Positions 1 to 6,389 of a stretch of 9,637 nt of DNA are shown piece after piece. The DNA comes from Oscillospiraceae bacterium (lineage in GTDB: Bacteria > Bacillota > Clostridia > Oscillospirales > Ruminococcaceae). How positions within the stretch are numbered: position 1 is the first letter of the stretch; every line of letters begins with the position of its first letter. The DNA lies in assembly GCA_016296505.1 (NCBI GenBank), contig JAEDJD010000037.1, forward strand, positions 1 to 9,637, read 5' to 3'. A program made the position numbers and the translations under genes. The notes beneath the pieces were generated by a model, which saw only the letters and a program-made list of their open reading frames with translations, ran no database searches and was not told where the DNA came from.

Positions 1-690
<690 letters not shown>

Positions 691-700
691 GTTTGTATAT

Positions 701-723
701 AAATAATCGCTCCGCGATTATTT
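701..723 (-). other. Perfect hairpin just upstream of mature 16S rRNA
   Basis: A perfect 10-bp inverted repeat (AAATAATCGC / GCGATTATTT) with a 3-nt loop sits about 10 nt before the mature 16S 5' end. In the pre-rRNA it would fold locally. It is probably a leader structure for processing or folding of the precursor. The usual RNase III stem pairs the leader with the 3' trailer, which is not in this window, so the two could compete. Confidence 0.7.
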
Positions 724-900
724 AAATCCCAGTCATTACGAGTCACTCGCAATTACTTCGTTTCTTCGCGCTTTATAGTCTCGCCTCGACTTGTATTCGC
801 TTCGTTTCCTCAGCTAATACGGAATCTTCAAGGGTTTCTCTTTGGTTGCATTGTTCAATTTTCAAGGTGCCGCTGCCGTCCGTGTTCTTCGTGACAGCTT
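724..900 (-). other. 16S rRNA transcript leader with boxA-like segment
   Basis: This is non-coding leader RNA between promoter P1 and the 16S gene. At 846-870 the minus strand reads GCACCTTGAAAATTGAACAA, resembling the CCTTGAAAACTGAACA element common in Firmicutes rRNA leaders and spacers, where boxA antitermination signals occur. GAAACGAAG occurs twice (about 757-765 and 799-807), and a pseudo-palindrome is centred near 743. Assigning these to antitermination or processing is inference from position. Confidence 0.5.
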
Positions 901-904
901 ATTT

Positions 905-966
905 ATTATACCACATTTTTAAGAGTTTGTCAAGCCTTTTTTTCAAACTTTTTTTGAAGTTTTTTC
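905..966 (-). promoter_or_regulatory. rRNA promoter P1 with A-tract upstream element
   Basis: On the minus strand, -35 TTGACA (928-933) and -10 TATAAT (905-910) are both perfect consensus, with a 17-nt spacer ending in ATGTGG. Upstream at 934-966 are A-tracts containing an inverted TTCAAA/TTTGAA repeat, typical of an UP element bound by the RNA polymerase alpha subunit. It reads straight into the 16S leader. A strong growth-regulated rRNA promoter is expected from family knowledge. Confidence 0.9.
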
Positions 967-1012
967 TCGACCCTCTCCGCTCTCTGTGGCCCCGCCTCGC
1001 GGCGACTTTGTT

Positions 1013-1041
1013 ATAATACCACATTTCGTCCCTTTTGTCAA
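1013..1041 (-). promoter_or_regulatory. rRNA promoter P2 (distal tandem promoter)
   Basis: On the minus strand, -35 TTGACA (1036-1041) and -10 TATTAT (1013-1018) are separated by 17 nt. It lies 108 bp upstream of P1 and shares TTGACAAA and AATGTGGTAT with it, giving the tandem arrangement usual for rrn operons. Downstream of the -10 it reads AACAAAGTCGC, the same as the tRNA promoter at 9446-9451. A 6-bp inverted repeat (1051-1056 with 1075-1080) flanks its upstream side. Confidence 0.88.
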
Positions 1042-1109
1042 CCCCTTTTTCGCGGTTTTCCCTTTTGCACAAATACCGCGTAAATTCGGCATAATCCGTA
1101 TGGAAATTG

Positions 1110-1147
1110 ACATAAAAGAACGGTTCGACTCATAATCAGTCGAACCG
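1110..1147 (-). terminator. Intrinsic terminator of mrp-prmA
   Basis: Seven bases after the prmA stop codon, the minus strand has a perfect 10-bp stem (1121-1130 with 1138-1147, CGGTTCGACT / AGTCGAACCG) and a 7-nt loop. A T-rich run, TTCTTTTATG, follows. It separates the mrp-prmA unit from the rRNA promoters. The stem alone is symmetric, but the T-run supports the minus direction. Confidence 0.85.
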
Positions 1148-1153
1148 CACTCG

Positions 1154-2122
1154 TTATTTCTTCATTAATACAGCAGCCCATCCGGCGCTGTGTTCCACAT
1201 TCAGAACCATCAAGCCTTCCTGCTGCATTGCCGTCAGCACCTCATCCAAACGCTCATCAATAATGCCAGAAAGCATCAACCGCGCGTCAGACTTCATAAA
1301 ACGCACAAACAGCTTACGCATTGCAATCAAAATATCTGCAACAATATTTGCGCATACAACGTCATAGCCATCGCCAAGACGCGCTACCAGCGCCTCGTCA
1401 TCGAGTATATTGCCACAGAACGTCTGATAGTTTGCCAAATCTATGCCATTGCGCGCCGCATTCTCTGCAGCAGATTCCGCTGCATTCTGCTCAATATCTA
1501 CCGCAAACGCGTCCTTTGCACCGAGCAGCATCGCGCCAATCGACAAAATACCGCTGCCGCAGCCAATATCGAGAACGTGCGCGCCATCCTCTACGCAGCC
1601 CTCCAAAAACGTCAGGCAAAGCTTGGTTGTATCGTGCTGACCAGTGCCAAAACTAGAGCCGGGATCAATCCGCAGCGCCGTTCTGCCGACTGGAATCGGC
1701 TCGTCCACCCAAGTCGGCGTAATCCAAAGGCGCTCGCCAATCGGCAGCGGCTTGAAATACTGCTTCCAATTATTTGCCCAGTCTTCTTCGCAGATGCCCT
1801 TCATGGTCATTTGCAGCGTACCAAACATATCCGCCTGCTCGCCAGCTTTCAACTGTGCAAGCATCGTTTTCAACGCCGTCAATTGCTCTGCGCCCTGCGC
1901 ATTTTCCGGAATATAGACCGTCACGCTCGGATTGCCCTGCGTCAACGCCTCGGCAAGCCCTTCCTCCAGATAATCCCAATGACCGACTCTGCCAGCCATC
2001 AGATCTTCAAAATCGTCCGGGTCATAAACCGAAAAACCTTTGAAGCCGATATCCGTCAGCATTGCGCAGAGGATATCCGTCATCTGCTTCGTGGTTTCAA
2101 TCGTTACCTCTGACCAATTCAA
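1154..2122 (-). CDS. prmA: Ribosomal protein L11 methyltransferase PrmA
   Basis: SAM-dependent methyltransferase of 322 aa, close to the family norm, expected to methylate ribosomal protein L11 in the cytoplasm. The N-terminal substrate-recognition region is residues 1-110. A linker with the PrmA signature DPGSSFGTGQHDTT (153-166) precedes the Rossmann fold. The SAM-binding motif I is VLDIGCGSG (183-191), an acidic motif II is AVDIE (207-211), and the catalytic-side motif is ANIVADIL (258-265). The chosen start is TTG at 2122: family proteins begin just here, it overlaps the mrp stop as TTGA, and GGAGAGG (2133-2139) sits 10 nt upstream inside mrp. The reading frame stays open 18 codons further to an ATG, but that segment is Cys/Gly-rich and unlike the family. 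It is translationally coupled to mrp. The signature has GQHDTT where GTHPTT is common, a modest variation. Confidence 0.94.
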   Translation of the reverse strand: MNWSEVTIETTKQMTDILCAMLTDIGFKGFSVYDPDDFEDLMAGRVGHWDYLEEGLAEALTQGNPSVTVYIPENAQGAEQLTALKTMLAQLKAGEQADMFGTLQMTMKGICEEDWANNWKQYFKPLPIGERLWITPTWVDEPIPVGRTALRIDPGSSFGTGQHDTTKLCLTFLEGCVEDGAHVLDIGCGSGILSIGAMLLGAKDAFAVDIEQNAAESAAENAARNGIDLANYQTFCGNILDDEALVARLGDGYDVVCANIVADILIAMRKLFVRFMKSDARLMLSGIIDERLDEVLTAMQQEGLMVLNVEHSAGWAAVLMKK

Positions 2123-2958
2123 CGTGCAGCACCCTCTCCAAGCGCAAGAACCGCGCGAACAGCCGGCTCCAGCCAATCGCCCTCAAACAGCTCAACCATG
2201 CCCTTATCGCAAGCGCCTGCAAGCTTCGGGTTCATCGGGATTTTGCCGAGCACGGGCAGATGATGCTCTGCGGCGATCTCGTCGATGTGACTCTCTCCGA
2301 AAATCGGGATTCGCTTGCCGCAATCAGGACATTCGGCATAGCTCATATTTTCAACCAAGCCAAGAATCGGCACGTGCATTGTCTCCGCCATGCGCACAGC
2401 CTTCTCGACGATCATCGAGACAAGCTCCTGCGGCGTTGCAACGATCAGGATACCGTCTACCGGAATGCTCTGGAACACAGTCAGAGGGACGTCGCCGGTT
2501 CCAGGCGGCATATCGACAAACAGATACTCATTGTCGCCCCAAATCACATCCGTCCAGAACTGCTTGACCGCGCCGGCAATTACCGGACCGCGCCAGATTA
2601 CCGGGTCCTCGGAATTTTCGAGCAGCAGATTGACGCTCATCACATCCGTACCGAGTTTCGATCTGACAGGGAAGATACCCTGCTCATTCCCTTCGGCACG
2701 CTGCTTGATGCCGAACATTTTGGGAATCGACGGACCTGTGATATCTGCGTCGAGAATACCAACCGTATGACCGCTGCGCTGTACAGAAACCGCGGTCAAC
2801 GCCGTGACAAGAGACTTACCGACGCCGCCTTTACCGCTGACAATCGCAATCACCTTGCCAATTTTGCTCAGCTCATGCGGCTTTTCATGAAGATCCTGCG
2901 GCTGACGGCTTGCGCACGCTTCTCCGCAGGTGGAGCAATCATGGGTACATTCGCTCAT
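2119..2958 (-). CDS. mrp: Mrp/NBP35-family Fe-S cluster carrier ATPase
   Basis: P-loop ATPase of 279 aa that in this family carries and delivers iron-sulfur clusters to target proteins in the cytoplasm. It has the deviant Walker A motif GKGGVGKS (42-49) of the MinD/Mrp group, the switch DADITGPSIPK (70-80), and Walker B FVDMPPGTGD (147-156). The CPDC pair (Cys210, Cys213) is expected to bridge a cluster at the dimer interface. An N-terminal cysteine group (Cys4, 8, 11, 15) resembles a small extra Fe-S site like that of NBP35-type members. The start at 2958 is chosen because AAAGGA (2967-2972) lies 8 nt upstream; an ATG three codons earlier overlaps that ribosome site and is unlikely. First gene of the unit with prmA; the promoter is at 2991-3019. 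Confidence 0.93.
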   Translation of the reverse strand: MSECTHDCSTCGEACASRQPQDLHEKPHELSKIGKVIAIVSGKGGVGKSLVTALTAVSVQRSGHTVGILDADITGPSIPKMFGIKQRAEGNEQGIFPVRSKLGTDVMSVNLLLENSEDPVIWRGPVIAGAVKQFWTDVIWGDNEYLFVDMPPGTGDVPLTVFQSIPVDGILIVATPQELVSMIVEKAVRMAETMHVPILGLVENMSYAECPDCGKRIPIFGESHIDEIAAEHHLPVLGKIPMNPKLAGACDKGMVELFEGDWLEPAVRAVLALGEGAAR

Positions 2959-2990
2959 CTGAATCATCCTTTCAAATCAATAATAATCCT

Positions 2991-3019
2991 AGTATACCAC
3001 AAAAACGCATTGATGTCAA
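2991..3019 (-). promoter_or_regulatory. Promoter of mrp-prmA
   Basis: On the minus strand, -35 TTGACA (3014-3019) and -10 TATACT (2991-2996) are 17 nt apart, with TGTGG directly before the -10 as in both rRNA promoters. It lies 9 bp downstream of the T-run of the preceding gene's terminator. The 5' UTR would be about 25 nt. Confidence 0.85.
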
Positions 3020-3027
3020 ATAACAAT

Positions 3028-3061
3028 AAAAAAATCGAGTGACGCCGAAACGTCACCCGAT
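3028..3061 (-). terminator. Intrinsic terminator of the cohesin gene
   Basis: The minus strand folds into an 11-pair stem with one mismatch (3034-3044 with 3051-3061) and a 6-nt loop, followed by seven Ts (3028-3034). It lies about 37 nt after the stop codon at 3099. Confidence 0.88.
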
Positions 3062-3098
3062 TGGTTTCAGATGATTAGATCTGACGAATCAGAGGGAA

Positions 3099-3941
3099 TT
3101 AGTCCTTCTTCTTCTTGGTAGCAACTACAGCAGTACCAGCTGCGAGGAGCAGACCAGCAACTGCAACGCCAACACCTGCGTCACCAGTCTTGGAAGCACT
3201 GGTGTTAGAGGACGTGCCGCCCTTCTTCGTGGTAGAAGTGGTGGAAACGCCTGCACCAGCCTTCGTAGTGGTAGCAGTGGCACTAGTGGTAGTAGTAGTA
3301 TCGTCGCTTGCAGATGTAGTGGTCTCCTCAGAAACAGTAGTGGTCTCCTCAGAAACAGTGGTGGTAGCTTCTGTGGTAGTGGTTTCGACAGATGTACCTT
3401 CAAGGTAGATGTAGCCGTTCACAGTAGTATGCTCAACAGCATTTGCATTCGCATCCAGCCACTTATCAATCTCGATGGTCATCGGATACTTATCGCCAGC
3501 TTGTGCATCTGCCGGAACAGTGATCTCAACGGTGTACATAACGCCGCTGTCGGTCTCCGCCTCAGTACCCATCGTGCCAAGGCCGATGATGTACTTTTCA
3601 GGGTTGTGGGAGAATGTCGGCATAATGTCGTCGCCAGCCTCGCCCTTCTTGGTGGTGGGCTTACCGTCAGCCTTCAGAACCGGAGCCAGTCTGTTATCAT
3701 AGATCAGACGAACGCCAGTAGCTGCGTAACCAGTGTTATTTGCAACATAAACTGGGAACTTAACTGTCTCGCCAGCCTCAGCCTTAACGATACCTGCAAC
3801 GATATTGGTCTTACCAGCAACAATGTCATCTCTGTCTGCGAGCTCAGTATCTGTCTGAGCAGAAGCCGCGATGCCGAGCATACCCAGAGTTGCGACGCTG
3901 CAAGCAACTGCAGCAACCTTTGCGAAAATAGATTTGCTCAT
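3099..3941 (-). CDS. Secreted single-cohesin scaffoldin-like protein with sortase-like tail (ScaE-like)
   Basis: Protein of 280 aa. Residues 1-28 are a signal peptide (KVAAVACSVATLGMLGIAAS, then ASA/Q cleavage). Residues 43-182 form one domain rich in beta-strand patterns; KFPVYVANNT, the YDNRL segment, and a late PADAQAGDKYPMTIEI stretch are cohesin-like. Residues 183-250 are a Thr/Ser-rich linker. The C-terminus is SKTGD (250-254), a hydrophobic segment and KKKKD, the layout of a sortase substrate, though the usual LP before xTG is absent. One cohesin plus an anchor matches the plan of Ruminococcus ScaE, which holds dockerin-bearing scaffoldins on the wall. That role is inference. The start at 3941 has GAAAGGA 9 nt upstream; an ATG 21 codons earlier is out of place before the signal peptide. 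It has its own promoter, a structured leader and a terminator. Alternatively it is another beta-sandwich surface protein. Confidence 0.72.
   Translation of the reverse strand: MSKSIFAKVAAVACSVATLGMLGIAASAQTDTELADRDDIVAGKTNIVAGIVKAEAGETVKFPVYVANNTGYAATGVRLIYDNRLAPVLKADGKPTTKKGEAGDDIMPTFSHNPEKYIIGLGTMGTEAETDSGVMYTVEITVPADAQAGDKYPMTIEIDKWLDANANAVEHTTVNGYIYLEGTSVETTTTEATTTVSEETTTVSEETTTSASDDTTTTTSATATTTKAGAGVSTTSTTKKGGTSSNTSASKTGDAGVGVAVAGLLLAAGTAVVATKKKKD
3316..3357 (-). repeat. Two identical 21-bp tandem units in Thr-rich linker
   Basis: The 21-bp unit at 3316-3336 is repeated exactly at 3337-3357, encoding a seven-residue TVSEETT-type repeat in the linker of the cohesin protein. Exact identity at synonymous positions suggests a recent duplication. 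Copy number could change linker length without breaking the frame. Confidence 0.85.
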
Positions 3942-4138
3942 GTGTTTCAATCCTTTCTGCTTTTTGTCGGAATCTCGAATGCGGATATGCGATTCTGATT
4001 CCAAAACTGTTCGGCTTGTTCACACAATGCCCTGACAAGCATTGCCTACCAAGCCTATCGGCATTCAGAACTTTGCCTGAATCACCAGTGGCATGACGCT
4101 CCACCTGACACAGAGGGATGCCACCATATCAGTGATAC
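3942..4138 (-). promoter_or_regulatory. Long structured 5' leader RNA of the cohesin gene
   Basis: About 195 nt separate the likely transcription start from the start codon. On the minus strand the RNA can form four successive hairpins. The first pairs 4081-4085 with 4132-4136 and, inside it, GTGGCAT with ATGCCAC (4088-4094 with 4118-4124). The second pairs 4064-4068 with 4077-4081. The third pairs 4013-4018 with 4050-4055 and, inside it, 4025-4030 with 4039-4044. The fourth pairs 3969-3974 with 3997-4002, with an inner GAATGC stem, and ends 11 nt before the ribosome site (3951-3957). No T-run marks an attenuator, so control of translation or RNA stability is more likely. I do not recognise a known riboswitch class. 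Confidence 0.55.
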
Positions 4139-4144
4139 AACTGT

Positions 4145-4173
4145 ATTTTAACACAAATCGCAATTTAAGTCAA
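4145..4173 (-). promoter_or_regulatory. Promoter of the cohesin gene
   Basis: On the minus strand, -35 TTGACT (4168-4173) and -10 TAAAAT (4145-4150) are separated by 17 nt, with TGTG just before the -10. It places transcription start near 4138, leaving the long leader described separately. Confidence 0.75.
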
Positions 4174-4206
4174 GCGGTGTTTGGCATTTTCGCTCCCAAT
4201 TTACAC

Positions 4207-4220
4207 GAGTGATATCACTC
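4207..4220. promoter_or_regulatory. 14-bp perfect palindrome upstream of cohesin promoter
   Basis: GAGTGATATCACTC is a perfect palindrome 33 bp upstream of the -35 box of the cohesin gene, a position suited to a dimeric regulator. Read on the plus strand it is followed by TATTTTTG and could instead be a weak terminator (5-bp stem, 4-nt loop). No regulator gene is nearby. Confidence 0.35.
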
Positions 4221-4236
4221 TATTTTTGTTCATCTT

Positions 4237-4407
4237 TCACAAAAATCGACGAATTTTCCCACATATCGGAAGTCTCCCAGTGTTTCTCCGCACATTCGTT
4301 CCGGTCAATGTCGGAAAGCAGTTTTGCCGCGTAGCTGCTAAAAGAGTTCGCGTCTGCCAACGTCCTGCGCGGTACCCATAGCACAGCGCTTTGCGTTCCG
4401 ACAGCAT
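4237..4407 (-). CDS. Doubtful small ORF in intergenic region, or structured RNA
   Basis: A 56-codon frame starts at ATG 4407 with AAAGGA (4414-4419) 6 nt upstream. The peptide (MLSERKALCYGYRAGRWQTR...) is very basic with three cysteines and no signal or membrane segment. I recognise no family. The same DNA also carries inverted repeats: 4309-4316 with 4396-4403 is an 8-bp perfect match, and 4317-4321 with 4335-4339 lies inside it. A non-coding RNA or a dispersed intergenic element is equally possible. No clear promoter precedes it on either strand, so it might be expressed by read-through from typA. Confidence 0.22.
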   Translation of the reverse strand: MLSERKALCYGYRAGRWQTRTLLAATRQNCFPTLTGTNVRRNTGRLPICGKIRRFL

Positions 4408-4459
4408 ACGTAATCCTTTGGTCAAAATGCCGAAAATCAGGAATTTGCGTTTTTTCTCA

Positions 4460-4496
4460 CCTCTTTCCCTGCAAATCTATATGCAGGGCGCAGAGG
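4460..4496. other. Intergenic hairpin downstream of typA
   Basis: CCCTGCA (4467-4473) pairs perfectly with TGCAGGG (4482-4488) around an 8-nt loop. CCTC/GAGG (4460-4463 with 4493-4496) extends the stem across a small internal loop. No T-run follows on either strand, so it is not a classical intrinsic terminator. It could stabilise the typA mRNA 3' end. It is the best folded element between typA and the doubtful small ORF. Confidence 0.45.
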
Positions 4497-4500
4497 AATG

Positions 4501-4537
4501 ATGTATACGATCATGTATCATATAAATGTATCATATA
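4501..4537. repeat. Short direct repeats of about 13-bp period
   Basis: ATGTATCATATA occurs twice (4513-4524 and 4526-4537) with one base between. A related ATGTATACGATC stands immediately before (4501-4512). They lie 25 bp beyond the typA stop codon. Ten bases of the unit recur in the loop of the terminator at 7346-7401. The function is unknown: a protein-binding site or slippage product are both possible. Confidence 0.5.
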
Positions 4538-4561
4538 TTTCCGCTGACTGCGATGATTCGT

Positions 4562-6379
4562 TTATTTCTTAAACTTCTGCTTCATTCTGAGACTATTATC
4601 GAGAATGCGCTTCCGGATACGCAGATTTTCCGGCGTAACCTCCAGCAGTTCATCCTCCGCCAGATATTCCAGACAATCCTCCAGCGACATATCCTTCGGC
4701 GGAATGAGTCGAAGCGCGTCGTCGCTGCCGCTTGCACGGGTATTGGTCAAATGCTTGCGCTTGCAGACATTGACAACGATATCCTCCGATTTCGGAGAGC
4801 ATCCGACAACCATACCTTCATAGACCTGCGTACCTGCCGTAATGAACAGACTGCCGCGCTCCTGTGCGTTATAGAGACCATATGTAACGGCTTCGCCCGT
4901 CTCGTAGGAGATCAGCGAACCGACCGCGCGGCGTTCGATATCACCCTTATACGGCTCATACTTCTCAAACACCGCAGACATAATACCCTCACCCTTCGTA
5001 TCGGTCAGAAATTCGCTCTTATAGCCAAACAGTCCGCGCGACGGAATCAGAAACTCCATGCGCATTCTGCTGCCCTGCGGATGCATTTCCTGCATCTCAC
5101 CCTTACGCGCACCGAGCTTTTCCATGACTGCGCCGACGCTGCCTTCCGGTACGTCGATCGCAACGCGCTCAATCGGTTCGCAGCGCACGCCGTCGATTTC
5201 CTTCAGCAGAACTCTGGGCGGCGATACGGCAAGCTCATAGCCCTCTCTGCGCATATTCTCAACCAGAATCGAAAGGTGCATTTCACCTCTGCCGGCGACA
5301 AGGAACGAATCCGTCGAATCGGTTTCATTGACGCGCAGCGACACATCCTTGAGCAACTCCTTATACAGACGCTCGCGGAGCTGACGGGATGTAACAAATT
5401 TACCTTCTCTGCCGGCAAGCGGACTATCGTTGACAGAAAACGTCATTTCGACTGTCGGCTCGCTGATTTTCGTGAAGCTGACAGGCTCATAGCCGCCCTG
5501 CGCGCAAATCGTATCGCCGATGTTGATGCCGTCAATGCCCGACACCCAGACGATATCGCCGACGGTCGCGCTCTGTGCGGCGACGCGCTGAAGCTGTTCG
5601 ATCTGAAGCAGCGTCACGAGTTTGGCATTTACCGGTTTTTCCTCGCTGTGGTAGTTGCCGACCTGCACCTGCTGACCGACCTTTGCCGTACCGCGAATGA
5701 TTCTGCCGATACCGATTCTGCCGACATATTCATTATAATCAATCGAGGAAATCAGCATTTGCAGCGGCTCCTCCGGCTCGCCCTGCGGCGGCTCGATATA
5801 ATCAAGAATCGTATCAAACAGCGGTTTCAGGCTATCGCCCGGCTCATACTGCGAAAGCGACGCCGTACCGCTTCTGCCGGAGCAGAACAGCACAGGACTT
5901 TCCAGCTGTTCATCATTTGCGTCGAGATCGAGCAGCAGCTCCAGAACCTCGTCGCCGATCTCATCGAGCCGCGCGTCCGGACGGTCAATCTTATTGACAA
6001 CAATAATAATCTTCTGACCCATTTCGAGCGCCTTGGAAAGCACAAATCTGGTCTGCGGCATCGGACCTTCCGCCGCGTCCACCAGCAGCAGAACACCGTC
6101 AACCATATTCAGGACGCGCTCAACCTCGCCGGAAAAATCCGCGTGGCCGGGGGTGTCAATGATGTTGATTTTCACATCATTATACATAATAGATGTATTT
6201 TTTGCAAGAATCGTAATACCGCGCTCACGCTCCAGCGCATTCGAGTCCATGACGCGCTCCGCCACAGCCTGATTTTCACGAAACGCGCCGCTTTGCTTGA
6301 GCATCTCATCAACCAGCGTGGTCTTGCCGTGGTCAACGTGGGCGATAATCGCAATATTTCTCAAATCATTTCTAACCAA
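4562..6379 (-). CDS. typA: Translational GTPase TypA/BipA
   Basis: Ribosome-binding GTPase of 605 aa, full length for the family, involved in ribosome assembly and stress adaptation in the cytoplasm. GTPase motifs are G1 AHVDHGKT (13-20), G2 RGITI (53-57), G3 DTPGH (75-79) and G4 NKID (129-132). The elongation-factor-like domains follow, and the TypA-specific C-terminal region is clear (VYEGMVVG, then NVCKRKHLTNTRASGSD and EVTPENLRIRKRIL). The G5 position reads SGRSG, where SALNG-like sequences are common. Start chosen: TTG at 6379, giving MVRNDLRNIAIIAHVDHGK, the normal family N-terminus. GAGGG lies 7 nt upstream and overlaps the stop codon of the Sel1-repeat gene, so translation is probably coupled. 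The frame continues 20 codons upstream to an ATG but lacks homology-like sequence. No separate promoter seen. Confidence 0.96.
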   Translation of the reverse strand: MVRNDLRNIAIIAHVDHGKTTLVDEMLKQSGAFRENQAVAERVMDSNALERERGITILAKNTSIMYNDVKINIIDTPGHADFSGEVERVLNMVDGVLLLVDAAEGPMPQTRFVLSKALEMGQKIIIVVNKIDRPDARLDEIGDEVLELLLDLDANDEQLESPVLFCSGRSGTASLSQYEPGDSLKPLFDTILDYIEPPQGEPEEPLQMLISSIDYNEYVGRIGIGRIIRGTAKVGQQVQVGNYHSEEKPVNAKLVTLLQIEQLQRVAAQSATVGDIVWVSGIDGINIGDTICAQGGYEPVSFTKISEPTVEMTFSVNDSPLAGREGKFVTSRQLRERLYKELLKDVSLRVNETDSTDSFLVAGRGEMHLSILVENMRREGYELAVSPPRVLLKEIDGVRCEPIERVAIDVPEGSVGAVMEKLGARKGEMQEMHPQGSRMRMEFLIPSRGLFGYKSEFLTDTKGEGIMSAVFEKYEPYKGDIERRAVGSLISYETGEAVTYGLYNAQERGSLFITAGTQVYEGMVVGCSPKSEDIVVNVCKRKHLTNTRASGSDDALRLIPPKDMSLEDCLEYLAEDELLEVTPENLRIRKRILDNSLRMKQKFKK

Positions 6380-6389
6380 GTTGATTCCC

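Noticed and set aside
1190..2113. Plus-strand frame of 307 codons across prmA
   Set aside because: Antisense shadow rich in Arg, His and Cys; prmA on the other strand explains the DNA.
2062..3042. Plus-strand frame of 326 codons across mrp
   Set aside because: Antisense to mrp, no known motif and no ribosome site; mrp itself has clear P-loop and Cys motifs.
3942..4138. Cobalamin or cyclic-di-GMP riboswitch in the cohesin leader
   Set aside because: GCCACTG and GGCAAAG fragments recall parts of these classes, but the other conserved blocks and their order are missing.
4460..4496. Intrinsic terminator of typA
   Set aside because: The stem is good but no T-run follows on the minus strand; kept only as a hairpin.
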